NCBI GenBank assembly: GCA_947176915.1
Contig: CAMWSM010000016.1
Span: 1 to 44,238, forward strand
Direction: 5' to 3'
Origin: an uncultured Porphyromonadaceae bacterium
Lineage (GTDB): Bacteria; Bacteroidota; Bacteroidia; Bacteroidales; Muribaculaceae
Length of the DNA stretch: 44,238 nt
Part shown: positions 8,301 through 16,474 of the stretch, one piece after another
Layout: each line of letters begins with the position of its first letter
Numbering within the stretch: position 1 is the first letter of the stretch
Program-made: the position numbers and the translations under genes
Notes under the pieces: model-generated
Database searches by the model: none
Told to the model about the DNA's origin: nothing
Seen by the model: only the letters and a program-made list of their open reading frames with translations

Positions 8301-8921
8301 GCGAATATAAAATATGTGGAGCCGGTGCTGATGACCACTTTGCAAGAAATCTTTACAAGCACCGAGCCTTGGGACAGGATGACAGAGGCTAAGGAGGTAT
8401 ATGAAAAGATTCAGACCGAGATATCCGACCGTCAGAAGGAGGAACGCGCTAAACTACTTGATGATATTGAAACTAAATTCAATGCTGTTAAGGCACTCCC
8501 TTCTTATTTTACCCTAAAGCCTTATCAGATCAAACAGATTGAGGCTATTTTCTCCGCAATGAAGGAGGGGGCGGAGAAAGAGAGGTTCATCGGAAACCTT
8601 ATTGCAAATCAGAGTGAAGTCGTGAAGAATTACGACAGGGTGCTCGATTCCATCAACCGTTGGGTGGAGGAAAACAATAAGGAATCCGAGTCTGGCAAAG
8701 AAGAAGAGAAAGAAGAAAATAATTCAGGATCCGGAACCGGGTCAGAAAATAAGCCGAAACCCAGGAAGGTCAGGAAAGTTGTCAACCGGCAGAAAGCTAT
8801 GACGGTAAGTTATTCAAAACCGATTCTTGAGACCAGGGAGGATGTCGAAGCCTATATCAACACGCTCCGCAAGCAACTAATGGGATATATAGATAATGAA
8901 ACAAGTATCATGCTAAGCTAA
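5373..8921 (+). CDS. brxC: BREX ATPase BrxC
   Basis: An 1182-residue P-loop ATPase, the expected size for BrxC. Walker A is GDFGSGKSH at residues 66-74. A Walker B-like LIFFVDEVGQF has its D259-E260 in the centre. The middle and C-terminal parts are long and helical. A charged low-complexity stretch near residues 1108-1140 (KEEEKEENNSGSGTGSENK, then a KPRKVRKV basic patch) precedes a short C-terminal domain. BrxC is the large ATPase of the BREX core and is thought to act with PglX and PglZ. It starts one base inside the brxB stop and ends 11 bases before pglX. Confidence 0.94.
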   Translation: MKQQDSYAKDITRPIDGVIKAESDSHIIDEIKEYVITAEQMRPQLLPSLFKGLQPGGLNRCVWISGDFGSGKSHLLKILSYVLENNLDVEGEKCADVFADKCGNDFELKKQIQVATSVPTVSILFNIQKKLNAGTKGSVDPVLMIFLKEFNSRLGYDDKKPAIAEIERYFASKGKYEWLKEEYSRRFKTEWVKDRPGILLKLQRLAEVFAEMEGIDQDTAYKNLKTQIDNYNIDSDGFVKLVKNWLDEHPGTRLIFFVDEVGQFIGKDVHRMLSLQTIAEGLGDMTGNRATVMVTSQMDIDSTVGDLTSRQKYDFSRIQGRFTQRISLTSANADEVIQRRILEKTPDAEKVLKEDFEKNRNIIKSLFQFGDDSQYKSNYRSAAEFAVDFPFVDYQLNLLQQSIINLSKNNAFTGDSNSVGERSLLAITHQVANDYKDFGLDRIVQFSDMYEGIRAQLQTKIQNDIMQAEKTLDDELALKVLKALFLLKYVNGFPTTADNVAKILLPTLDTNFPEFKKLVQEALNKLVRQSYIEKGAKDDYHFQTNEEKDIENEIKAQELAPDAINKELMKILRDEVFSENKIKLTANKIFPYGRFVDDQQDGKEADLYIHFVTSNSDIQVSDNQIMTNYSLQHPNQLIVALEEDKHLAEDLSMFLKAEKCLGRLLNNSEGHRLQIVSDKRRINGRRRENLIERLTNSVKGARLYMNTSEITDIRTSDLKGRLNEAMGRLVKLVYTNLDMLTIEYDDTTLKTIITDKTSGDFAFQMDAAMQEVLNFVNRNKSLSVRTKVSDLVAHFRSNTYGWYENATLSILAKLYKIDKISFRYNGNPVDDKNLYALLTNSSNRQNVIVDVEETISNSKITKLKNLYRELFDDETCTAQGAKDVHKAFIERLNKETLELRTLVNSHRFEFIKSLKDVLSEMESLTKLSYPALYSKESAIEDIIDAKEDVADPVKSFVRGRQFSIFESLNNLMQGNQANIKYVEPVLMTTLQEIFTSTEPWDRMTEAKEVYEKIQTEISDRQKEERAKLLDDIETKFNAVKALPSYFTLKPYQIKQIEAIFSAMKEGAEKERFIGNLIANQSEVVKNYDRVLDSINRWVEENNKESESGKEEEKEENNSGSGTGSENKPKPRKVRKVVNRQKAMTVSYSKPILETREDVEAYINTLRKQLMGYIDNETSIMLS

Positions 8922-8932
8922 ATTATAAGAGA

Positions 8933-11900
8933 ATGGCAGCAAATACTTCAAGACTGAAAACATTCGCGCAGGCTACACGCGCGAAACTCATATCGCTTAT
9001 CACCGCCAAACTCAATTACCTCCTTTCGGAGGATAATGCCGAGATACGTGGCTGGGCTCCACAGATAGCAAGTCTTCGTGAGGCTATAGCAAAGAAGGGG
9101 AAGAGGGAAGTTATCGAGGAGATTGCATATACATGGTTCAACCGAATCATGGCACTCCGCTATATGGATGCCAACGGATTTAATTCCCCGATGGTGGTCT
9201 CAATAGCGGAAGGTCAGACGCGCCCACAAATTCTCGATGAAGGGATGGCAGGGAGTTTTGATGATGACCTGAATCTGAAAGACGATGATAAACTACTCAC
9301 AGCACCGGCGCTTTACCGCAAACTGCTGGTGGCTTCTTGCAACCGCCTCAACGAACCGATGCCGTTCCTTTTTGAGCATATCACGGATTACATCGAGATG
9401 CTTCTTCCCGATGATCTTCTGTCGGCACAGAGTTTCGTGACTGACATCCGCAACGGCATGACCGATGAGGATTGTCAGGATGTGGAGGTTGTAGGCTGGT
9501 TATATCAGTTCTACATCAACGACCGCAAGGATGAGGCGGAGAAGAACAAATCGCGTCGCGGAGGATTGAAAAGCGACGAACAGGCGGCCGCCACTCAGCT
9601 CTTCACTCCTCATTGGATAGTGCGCTATATGGTTGAGAACTCACTCGGACGTATCTGGATGACGCTTCATCCGGATAGTAAACTTGTGGAAGAGATGCCC
9701 TACTATCTCGCGCCTGTGGATGGACAGAAAGATCAGATACCGGAAGATATCAGATCCGTTGCTGACATCCGTTTCCTTGACCCATGCATGGGAAGCGGCC
9801 ATATCTTGGTCTATGCCTTTGACCTGCTTACAAAGATGTATGAGGAGGAGGGATTCCCGACGAAGCAGATACCCGGATTGATATTTGAAAACAACCTCTA
9901 CGGCATGGATATAGATCCGCGCTGCTATCAGTTGGCGAGTTTTGCGCTGACAATGAAAGCACGCGCCTACTACAGCCGTTTCTTGCGTCGCCCCGTTCAG
10001 CCCAAAGTAATTGCCTTGCAACCGATTGATCGGCAGACCATCGAAAGTACCGGCAATTGGCCGAAGAACTCATTGGTGTGGCAGATGGAGAACCTTGATA
10101 CAATCGGTTCTCTATTGAAGATTACTCCAGAAGAGGCGTCAGCGATAAAAGTTGATACCGGAGTATGGGGAGAACAGACGCGATTGATGAAAAAGCAGGC
10201 AGACTATCTTTCCAGGTCGTATCATTGTGTTGTAACCAATCCTCCCTACCTTGGGAAAGGATTTGGAGAGGCGCTGAAAAATTACATTGGGAAGGAATAT
10301 CCAAACTCAAAAGCAGATACAATGGCTACTTTCATGGAGAGATGCATGGATTTCTGCGAGAAGAATGGGAAGATGGCTATGATCAATCAAGATAGCTGGA
10401 TGTTTACAGTGTCCTATAGGGCTTTTAGACATAATATCTTGGAAACATTTTTTCATATTGACTCCCTAATTCATTTAGGACCTCATGCCTTTGCCGAGAT
10501 TAATGGGGAAAAAGTAAAAACTACTACCTTCATAATGGGAAAACATGAATGTGAGTCAGATGGAATCTTCATAAATGTTTTTGATATAAGGAATCATCTT
10601 GAAAAGGAGAGGAAGGCTATCGAGATTATTAATAATCCACTAAGTCGCCGTTGCTATCATGTTAATCAAAAGAATTTTCGAGTGATTGAGGGCGAACCAA
10701 TAAGTTTTTGGGGTACTCAGGCAATCTATGAAACCTTCTCAAGGAATCGACCATTGTCTGCGGTTGCAAGCCCTTGTGTAGGCTTGCAGACCGCAGACAA
10801 TGGTCGATTCCTCCGCTCATGGTTTGAGGTTGATTTCAACAACATTGGACTTGGTCTGCCATCCTCATCCGCGAGTGTAGCGAGCGGTCGAAAATTTTTT
10901 CCATACAATAAGGGGGGTAGCCCACGTCGTTGGTATGGTAATCAAGAATTAATTATAAACTGGGAAAATGATGGGACTGAACTAAGAAATTTTAAAGGTG
11001 CTGTAATTCGAAACCCCTCTTTTTACTTTAAGGAGTGTATATCGTGGGGATTAATTTCAGGTCCCTTGTTTAGATATTTCCCTCAAGGATTTATTTATGA
11101 TGTACAAGGCATGAGTTGTTTTTATAATTCTAGAGATCAACTCTACCGTGAAATAGCTTGGCAAAACACAAAAGTATTTAGGGAAGTCTCAAAAATTATT
11201 AGTCCTGCAGGCCATATTCAAATTGGTGAAATTGCCGATATGCCATGCTGTGATAATGTTCCAAAGGGAATTGAAAAAATCGGAGAACATAATATACAAA
11301 TCTCCAAACAGGATTGGGACTCACACGAGACCTCATGGGATTTTCAGGAATCTCCTTTGCTGATCGCTAAGAGAGATTGCAATGGAAATGCTTCAGACCT
11401 TGATATGCTTGATGAAGATGAGCAGAAGGAGATTATGGAGGAAATACCGGATGTTTACAACAGTGAACTTATAAGCAACTGCGTAAAGGTCTATAAAAAT
11501 AAGTGGGCAAAACTTTTCCAGCAACTCCACCACAATGAGGAGGAACTAAACCGTAAATTTATTGAAATTTACGGTTTACAGGATGAATTGACTCCGTATG
11601 TACCTCTTGATGAGGTTACGATACTCCAGAAAGGGGAAATCTCAATTGAGGATGGTAAGATGGTATGGCATGAAGATGTAATCATAAAGCAGTTTATCAG
11701 TTATCTCGTCGGCTGTTTTATGGGTCGCTATTCCGTTGACCGCCCCGGACTGATGATAGCCAACCAAGGTCAGAAGCCTTCAGACCTTGACCTGCCACAT
11801 TCCACAATTGAAATCGATGACGACGGTATAATTCCCATCATTCAGGAGGCTGATTTCTTCGCCGACGACATGACGGTGCGTGTGGAAGAGGCTGTAGGGA

Positions 11901-12433
11901 TTTTATTCAGCGAAGAGAGTAAGAAGGAGAATCTGAAGTATATCCGTGATGCCATAGGAATGTCTATGCGTGATTATTTCTTTAAGGAATACTACAAAGA
12001 TCATCTTGCGATGTATTCCGTGAAGGGTGCGAAACGTCCTATCTACTGGCTTTTCTCATCTAAAATGGGAGAGAAAAAGAAAAAGGGATATTTCAAGGCG
12101 TTGGTTTATATGCACCGTATGGAGGGAGATACGCTGTCAAAGCTTCATGCCGATTATGTGCATCCCTATATAGGGAAACTCGAACGGGAGTTTAGCGATA
12201 TAGAGAAGGATCTTGAACGCGAGGACCTTCCGACAAAGAGGCGTAACGAACTCCTAAAACTCAGCGAGACTTTGCGCGGGAAAATACGCGAAGTGAAGGA
12301 ATTTGAATCGGAATTGGTGAAGATGGCAAGTGCACGCCCCACTTTCGATCTTGATGACGGTGTTGCCACCAACTATCCCAAATTCTATCCTCTTGTAGAG
12401 CCTATCAAAGGACTCGATGCAAAAGAAGAATAA
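8933..12433 (+). CDS. pglX: BREX-1 adenine-specific DNA methyltransferase PglX
   Basis: A 1166-residue N6-adenine methyltransferase. Motif I is FLDPCMGSGHIL from residue 281 (S-adenosylmethionine binding) and catalytic motif IV is NPPY at 436-439. The segment from about residue 600 to 870 carries GLQTADNGRFLRSW, RKFFPYNKGG and WYGNQELIINWEND and is probably the target-recognition region. After it comes NRKFIEIYGLQDELTPYV. In BREX, PglX marks host DNA at an asymmetric adenine motif and is needed to tell self from phage. Bases from about 10340 to 11330 are clearly AT-richer than the flanks. Hairpins at 10743-10811 and 11547-11578 bracket the recognition region. The frame is intact. Confidence 0.95.
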   Translation: MAANTSRLKTFAQATRAKLISLITAKLNYLLSEDNAEIRGWAPQIASLREAIAKKGKREVIEEIAYTWFNRIMALRYMDANGFNSPMVVSIAEGQTRPQILDEGMAGSFDDDLNLKDDDKLLTAPALYRKLLVASCNRLNEPMPFLFEHITDYIEMLLPDDLLSAQSFVTDIRNGMTDEDCQDVEVVGWLYQFYINDRKDEAEKNKSRRGGLKSDEQAAATQLFTPHWIVRYMVENSLGRIWMTLHPDSKLVEEMPYYLAPVDGQKDQIPEDIRSVADIRFLDPCMGSGHILVYAFDLLTKMYEEEGFPTKQIPGLIFENNLYGMDIDPRCYQLASFALTMKARAYYSRFLRRPVQPKVIALQPIDRQTIESTGNWPKNSLVWQMENLDTIGSLLKITPEEASAIKVDTGVWGEQTRLMKKQADYLSRSYHCVVTNPPYLGKGFGEALKNYIGKEYPNSKADTMATFMERCMDFCEKNGKMAMINQDSWMFTVSYRAFRHNILETFFHIDSLIHLGPHAFAEINGEKVKTTTFIMGKHECESDGIFINVFDIRNHLEKERKAIEIINNPLSRRCYHVNQKNFRVIEGEPISFWGTQAIYETFSRNRPLSAVASPCVGLQTADNGRFLRSWFEVDFNNIGLGLPSSSASVASGRKFFPYNKGGSPRRWYGNQELIINWENDGTELRNFKGAVIRNPSFYFKECISWGLISGPLFRYFPQGFIYDVQGMSCFYNSRDQLYREIAWQNTKVFREVSKIISPAGHIQIGEIADMPCCDNVPKGIEKIGEHNIQISKQDWDSHETSWDFQESPLLIAKRDCNGNASDLDMLDEDEQKEIMEEIPDVYNSELISNCVKVYKNKWAKLFQQLHHNEEELNRKFIEIYGLQDELTPYVPLDEVTILQKGEISIEDGKMVWHEDVIIKQFISYLVGCFMGRYSVDRPGLMIANQGQKPSDLDLPHSTIEIDDDGIIPIIQEADFFADDMTVRVEEAVGILFSEESKKENLKYIRDAIGMSMRDYFFKEYYKDHLAMYSVKGAKRPIYWLFSSKMGEKKKKGYFKALVYMHRMEGDTLSKLHADYVHPYIGKLEREFSDIEKDLEREDLPTKRRNELLKLSETLRGKIREVKEFESELVKMASARPTFDLDDGVATNYPKFYPLVEPIKGLDAKEE
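10743..10811. repeat. Long inverted repeat inside pglX
   Basis: Left arm 10743-10772 and right arm 10781-10811 are reverse complements except for one extra base in the right arm. Twenty-two outer bases pair perfectly, and the loop is 8 bases. It falls at PglX residues 604-627, within the motif GLQTADNGRFL. The minus strand reads KPTQGLATADNGRFL over the same bases. Confidence 0.97.
11547..11578. repeat. Perfect 14-base inverted repeat inside pglX
   Basis: Arms 11547-11560 and 11565-11578 pair over 14 bases with a 4-base loop (ATTG). The bases encode LNRKFIEIYGL, just after the putative target-recognition region. Confidence 0.95.
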
Positions 12434-12434
12434 C

Positions 12435-13964
12435 ATGAAATTCGATATAGCCAAACTTATCGGAGAGACAACCGATTACGACAAAAAACGGGAGTTGGAG
12501 ATACGCCGGCCTAAAAGCTGGTGTAAAAGTGTCTGTGCTTTTGCCAACGGTAGCGGCGGCTCCCTGATATTTGGAATTGCAGATGACGATACTGTAGTCG
12601 GAGTTGAGGATGCTCACAAGACGGGCGAAAAATTCAGCGAGATTGTCAAGCAGAAAATTGACCCTATTCCCCCATTTTATTTCAATTATGAGGTGATAGA
12701 TGGTAAGACTATCATGATAGTGACTGTCGAACCGGGCGATCAGACCCCTTATTATTATATAGGCGACGGTCAACAGATAGCTTACTATCGAATGGGAAAT
12801 GAAAGTATTCCGGCAACGGCTATCAAACTGCGCGAATTGGTGCTCCGTGGCACTAACCGTTCATTCGATAGTCTTTCCACTGAATATAAGTTTGAGAATT
12901 ATGATTTCTCACGACTAAGGTCAGTTTTTCATTCGCGCACCGGGAAGGAATTTACTGAGAATGATTATGAATCGTGGGGAATCGTTGACCGAAACGGAAA
13001 ACTCACCAACGCAGGAGCATTGATAGCAAATGAAACTCCAATCAGGCATTCCCGTCTTTTCTGTACGCGCTGGAATGGTCTTGACCAGTCGCACGGCATG
13101 ATGGAAGCTCTGGATGATGAGGAGATTTCCGGAAGCCTTATAAATCAGCTTCAAGAGGGATTGGCGTTCGTAAGACGTAATTCCAGAAAGATGTGGCATA
13201 AGAGTCCGGATGGTAGAGTTGAAATGCCTGATTACCCGGAAGATAGTGTGCTTGAAGGATTGGTCAATGCCCTGATCCATAGATCATACCTTGAAATTGG
13301 AAGTGAGGTGCATCTTGATATGTTCGATAACCGTATTGAGATTTTCTCTCCCGGAGGAATGTACGAAAACCGTCCGGTGCAGGAATGTGATATAATGCAA
13401 ATCAAATCACGCAGGCGCAATCCGGTGCTGGCAGACATTTTCAGCAGATTGAAATATATGGAACGTCGTGGCAGCGGCTTCAAGAAGATATGCAATGAAT
13501 ACGGACATCAGGTGAATTATAGAGATGAAATACGCCCCATATTTTATTCGGATAATCAAGACTTTGTGCTGACGCTCTACAATCTGAATTATGGACTGCA
13601 CCAAACTGCACCAAACTACACCGAACTGCACCAAAGAGAGGAAAATTCAATTCAGGATGTGTCCTCAAATGTCCTCAAATGTCCTCAAACTACTTCACCA
13701 GTTCCCCAAAGTTCCCCATTGGTTCCCCAAAGTTCCCCATTAGTTCCCCATTCATTACAACATTTTATGAAGATTCTTAAAAATTTCCCGGGAGGAACCA
13801 TATCTTTATTGGCAAGCGAGGCTAATGTGAGTGAAAGGATGGTAAAAAAATATATCAAAGAACTTAAAACCCTTAACCTCATACGTCGAATTGGTACTAA
13901 TAGAACGGGATATTGGGAAATAATCAAGTCATCCAATGACAATCAAGAGATTGAAGAATCATGA
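12435..13964 (+). CDS. AlbA_2 (Schlafen-like) / ATPase-like DNA-binding protein within the BREX operon
   Basis: About 509 residues. The N-terminal ~130 residues (KSWCKSVCAFANGSGGSLIF, then GIADDD) match the AlbA_2 / divergent AAA-4 domain. Near residues 268-315, EDSVLEGLVNALIHRSY and the later FDNRIEIFSPGGMY match the HATPase_c_4-like region of the RecG-related COG2865 family. A repetitive linker (VPQSSPLVPQSSPLVP) precedes a C-terminal winged helix (LLASEANVSERMVKKYIKEL). Such proteins are mostly thought to be transcriptional regulators, and related genes occur as BREX accessories. I chose the ATG at 12435, one base after the pglX stop; the ATG at 12417 lies inside pglX. The stop overlaps pglZ by four bases, so the gene is co-translated with the core. 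Three short tandem arrays lie in the linker. Confidence 0.88.
   Translation: MKFDIAKLIGETTDYDKKRELEIRRPKSWCKSVCAFANGSGGSLIFGIADDDTVVGVEDAHKTGEKFSEIVKQKIDPIPPFYFNYEVIDGKTIMIVTVEPGDQTPYYYIGDGQQIAYYRMGNESIPATAIKLRELVLRGTNRSFDSLSTEYKFENYDFSRLRSVFHSRTGKEFTENDYESWGIVDRNGKLTNAGALIANETPIRHSRLFCTRWNGLDQSHGMMEALDDEEISGSLINQLQEGLAFVRRNSRKMWHKSPDGRVEMPDYPEDSVLEGLVNALIHRSYLEIGSEVHLDMFDNRIEIFSPGGMYENRPVQECDIMQIKSRRRNPVLADIFSRLKYMERRGSGFKKICNEYGHQVNYRDEIRPIFYSDNQDFVLTLYNLNYGLHQTAPNYTELHQREENSIQDVSSNVLKCPQTTSPVPQSSPLVPQSSPLVPHSLQHFMKILKNFPGGTISLLASEANVSERMVKKYIKELKTLNLIRRIGTNRTGYWEIIKSSNDNQEIEES
13595..13634 (+). repeat. 10-base tandem repeat, four copies
   Basis: ACTGCACCAA at 13595, 13605, 13615 (two changes) and 13625. 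It is coding sequence of the AlbA_2 protein linker. Gain or loss of one unit shifts the reading frame. Confidence 0.93.
13661..13690 (+). repeat. 10-base tandem repeat, three copies
   Basis: GTCCTCAAAT at 13661 and 13671 and GTCCTCAAAC at 13681, within the same linker. The unit length is again not divisible by three. Confidence 0.95.
13701..13752 (+). repeat. 21-base tandem repeat built from GTTCCCC units
   Basis: Two 21-base copies (13701-13721 and 13722-13742, last base different) and a 10-base partial copy. They encode the PQSSPLV repeat of the linker. The full 21-base unit keeps the frame, but the internal 10- and 11-base half units do not. Confidence 0.93.
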
Positions 13965-16462
13965 GCAATGTGAGCAACCAATCGAAGATAATCAGCGCAT
14001 TAGAATCGCTGGTGGAGAAGAAGAGGATAGTTTTCTGGTATGATGAAAACGGGGAGATGGAAGAAACTGTAAAAGGTCTTTCCCTTCCCGGCATTCAGGT
14101 GCTGAAACTTGACCGGAATCCCTTATCAGTGAAATACCGTATCTTGAAAGAAGAGATGCCGGAAAAAGGGTATATAGTTTATTGTAAGGATCCGCGTCCG
14201 GAAGATGACTCCAACTGGCTTCTTGATCTCGAAATGGAGGGTGCGATATTCTCTGCCGATACAATGTCGCTCTACGGTTCTGAATGTGGTATTGCTCCCG
14301 AACTCCGCCATAAAGTGGTGGTGCCTCATATTAATTTCTTCAAGGATGCTAAGAATAGGGAGAGACTTGCTGCCGCACTAAAACCGGGAATGGATACTCC
14401 CGAAGTTTTAAAGGAGATGATTTCGGTGACTGTGGATGGCGAACCGGACTATGATCGCGTGCTGATACAGCTTGCGAAAGAGGCTCTGGGACAAGAGCGG
14501 CCAATAACCGACAAGCTGAAGGATTATTCCCTTCTGCCATTAATCTGGAGAGACATAGAAGGAAATTTCAATTATAAAGGGGAGAAAGAGATCAAGGATC
14601 TGTTGGTGGCGCTCTTTATGGATGACATGGCACGTCATAATTCCGGAGGAAAACTCTCGAATGCGGCACATATATTCATGCGCGATTGGCGCGACAATCG
14701 AAAATATGGCGCACTCTACGAGCAATGGTCCCGCCTGTTGGAAGAGGAATTGGAGATTATCAAGTTGATAAGAAACCGCTCACTGAAAGAACTCATAGAG
14801 ATCGAGACTTTCCCATGCATTGACAAAGTCATCGCAGTGCAATTGCAGGCGGAGGTAATCAATGAAACCATGAATATTGATCAGGTTGAGGAAATTGTGA
14901 GGAAGCGGGAACATAAAGCATTTGCCAAGGAAGCCCGCAACTCATTAAGGGCTCTCCTTGAATCACGTAAACTGACAGAAAGCATAAAGAGATTAATGCC
15001 CGGCCTGCAGATCAATACTCCCGAAGAGGGATTTCAGACATACGTTAAAGAATTGTATAAAATCGACCGTCATTACCGTGATTTTATCCGTGCTGCCAAA
15101 GCATCCGAGGGGAAACGGATGATAGTGCCTTTGCTTGATAAGATACATCCAATCTACACAAATTCATTCCTTGATGAATTGGCAAGGAAGTGGCAGCCGA
15201 TAGTGGACGGGATGGAGAAATGGAGATTTGATAATATCCCATCCCAACGTGAATTTTATTCGCGCCATGTTGCTCCACTGCTTGAAAAGAACAAGAGAGT
15301 GTTTGTGATTATCAGTGATGCCCTTCGATATGAGACTGGTGTGGAATTGGCGGAGCGTATAGGTAGCGTGGAGCGTGCCGTCGCAACAATGCTCCCTCCG
15401 ATGGTCTCCACATTGCCCTCTTATACACAATTGGGTATGGCGGCTTTGCTTCCACATAGCAAACTGAGTTATGACAAACCTCTTAAGGATGAAGTGTTTG
15501 CTGATGGGACGAGCACGCAAGGAACTCAGGCAAGGGAGAGTATCCTGAAAAAGAAGGTGCCGAAAAGCCTTGCAATATTAGAAAAGGATTTTCTCGACAT
15601 AACCAATCCTAAAGCTGAATTCAAAAATTATGATCTAATCTATATCTACAGCGATAAGATTGATTTTACAGGCGATAAACTGAAAACGGAAGGAAATGTG
15701 TTTCAGGCTACGGAAGAGGAAATCAATAATATCCTTGACATCATCAGGCATATCAGGAACGGGAACGGCACGAACATACTTATAACATCCGATCATGGAT
15801 ATATCTATCAGAACGAAACTCTTGATGAGAGCGACTTTTCTGATTACAGGGCTTCCGGAGATATAATTGCTCATACACGACGCTATATCATCGGAGAAAA
15901 CCTTACGCCTGACAATAATGTGAAGATGTGGAGAAGTGAGGATGTAGGGCTGAAACCTGGAAAGGATATTCAGATAGCAAAGGGTATGAACCGTATGAAA
16001 AAGCAAGGCTCAGGTAGCCGGTTTGTGCATGGAGGAGCAATGCCACAGGAAATAGTCGTACCTGTAATCCATGTCAACATAAAGCGCACCGCAACCGTCA
16101 GTCAGGTAGATGTGGATGTCCTTAACAGCCGGGCGCGTCTCACTACCAATCGCCAGACCGTTAGTTTCTATCAGACAGAGCCGGTCGGGGATAATATCCT
16201 GCAGTCTGTAATCAAGGCCGGATTCTACGATGAAGAGGGAAATCTCCTTTCCGATTCACCGGTTTTGACTTTCGACTGCAGAAGCAGCGATACTAACCAA
16301 AGGGAACAGAAGCATACTTTCATCTTTAAGAATGAACTCTCATCCCTGAATGGGAAGGAGGTCACTCTAAGATTGGAAAGGAAGGTGAGGGATTCCGAAC
16401 AATACGTCCCCTATAAGGAGGAATCGTATAAAGTCAGTGTGATGTTTGCAAATGAATTCTAA
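13961..16462 (+). CDS. pglZ: BREX-1 phosphatase-like protein PglZ (type A)
   Basis: An 833-residue protein with an alkaline phosphatase superfamily core. VFVIISDALRYETGVELAER has its metal-binding-type Asp at residue 453, and ITSDHGYIYQNE has Asp611-His612. The segment PSYTQLGMAALLPH between them is typical of PglZ. The N-terminal 440 residues are the helical part that defines type A of type 1 BREX, and a C-terminal beta-rich domain follows (residues ~700-830). PglZ is a universal BREX marker and is needed for the system. The start overlaps the AlbA_2 gene stop (ATGA), and brxL follows after 12 bases. Confidence 0.95.
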   Translation: MSNVSNQSKIISALESLVEKKRIVFWYDENGEMEETVKGLSLPGIQVLKLDRNPLSVKYRILKEEMPEKGYIVYCKDPRPEDDSNWLLDLEMEGAIFSADTMSLYGSECGIAPELRHKVVVPHINFFKDAKNRERLAAALKPGMDTPEVLKEMISVTVDGEPDYDRVLIQLAKEALGQERPITDKLKDYSLLPLIWRDIEGNFNYKGEKEIKDLLVALFMDDMARHNSGGKLSNAAHIFMRDWRDNRKYGALYEQWSRLLEEELEIIKLIRNRSLKELIEIETFPCIDKVIAVQLQAEVINETMNIDQVEEIVRKREHKAFAKEARNSLRALLESRKLTESIKRLMPGLQINTPEEGFQTYVKELYKIDRHYRDFIRAAKASEGKRMIVPLLDKIHPIYTNSFLDELARKWQPIVDGMEKWRFDNIPSQREFYSRHVAPLLEKNKRVFVIISDALRYETGVELAERIGSVERAVATMLPPMVSTLPSYTQLGMAALLPHSKLSYDKPLKDEVFADGTSTQGTQARESILKKKVPKSLAILEKDFLDITNPKAEFKNYDLIYIYSDKIDFTGDKLKTEGNVFQATEEEINNILDIIRHIRNGNGTNILITSDHGYIYQNETLDESDFSDYRASGDIIAHTRRYIIGENLTPDNNVKMWRSEDVGLKPGKDIQIAKGMNRMKKQGSGSRFVHGGAMPQEIVVPVIHVNIKRTATVSQVDVDVLNSRARLTTNRQTVSFYQTEPVGDNILQSVIKAGFYDEEGNLLSDSPVLTFDCRSSDTNQREQKHTFIFKNELSSLNGKEVTLRLERKVRDSEQYVPYKEESYKVSVMFANEF

Positions 16463-16474
16463 TGGTGTTCAAGT

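Noticed and set aside
10726..10908. Minus-strand ORF inside pglX with a PglX-like motif, as a second pglX fragment
   Set aside because: Only the hairpin part resembles PglX; the flanks do not and the frame stops soon after. It is the mirror of the palindrome, not a gene.
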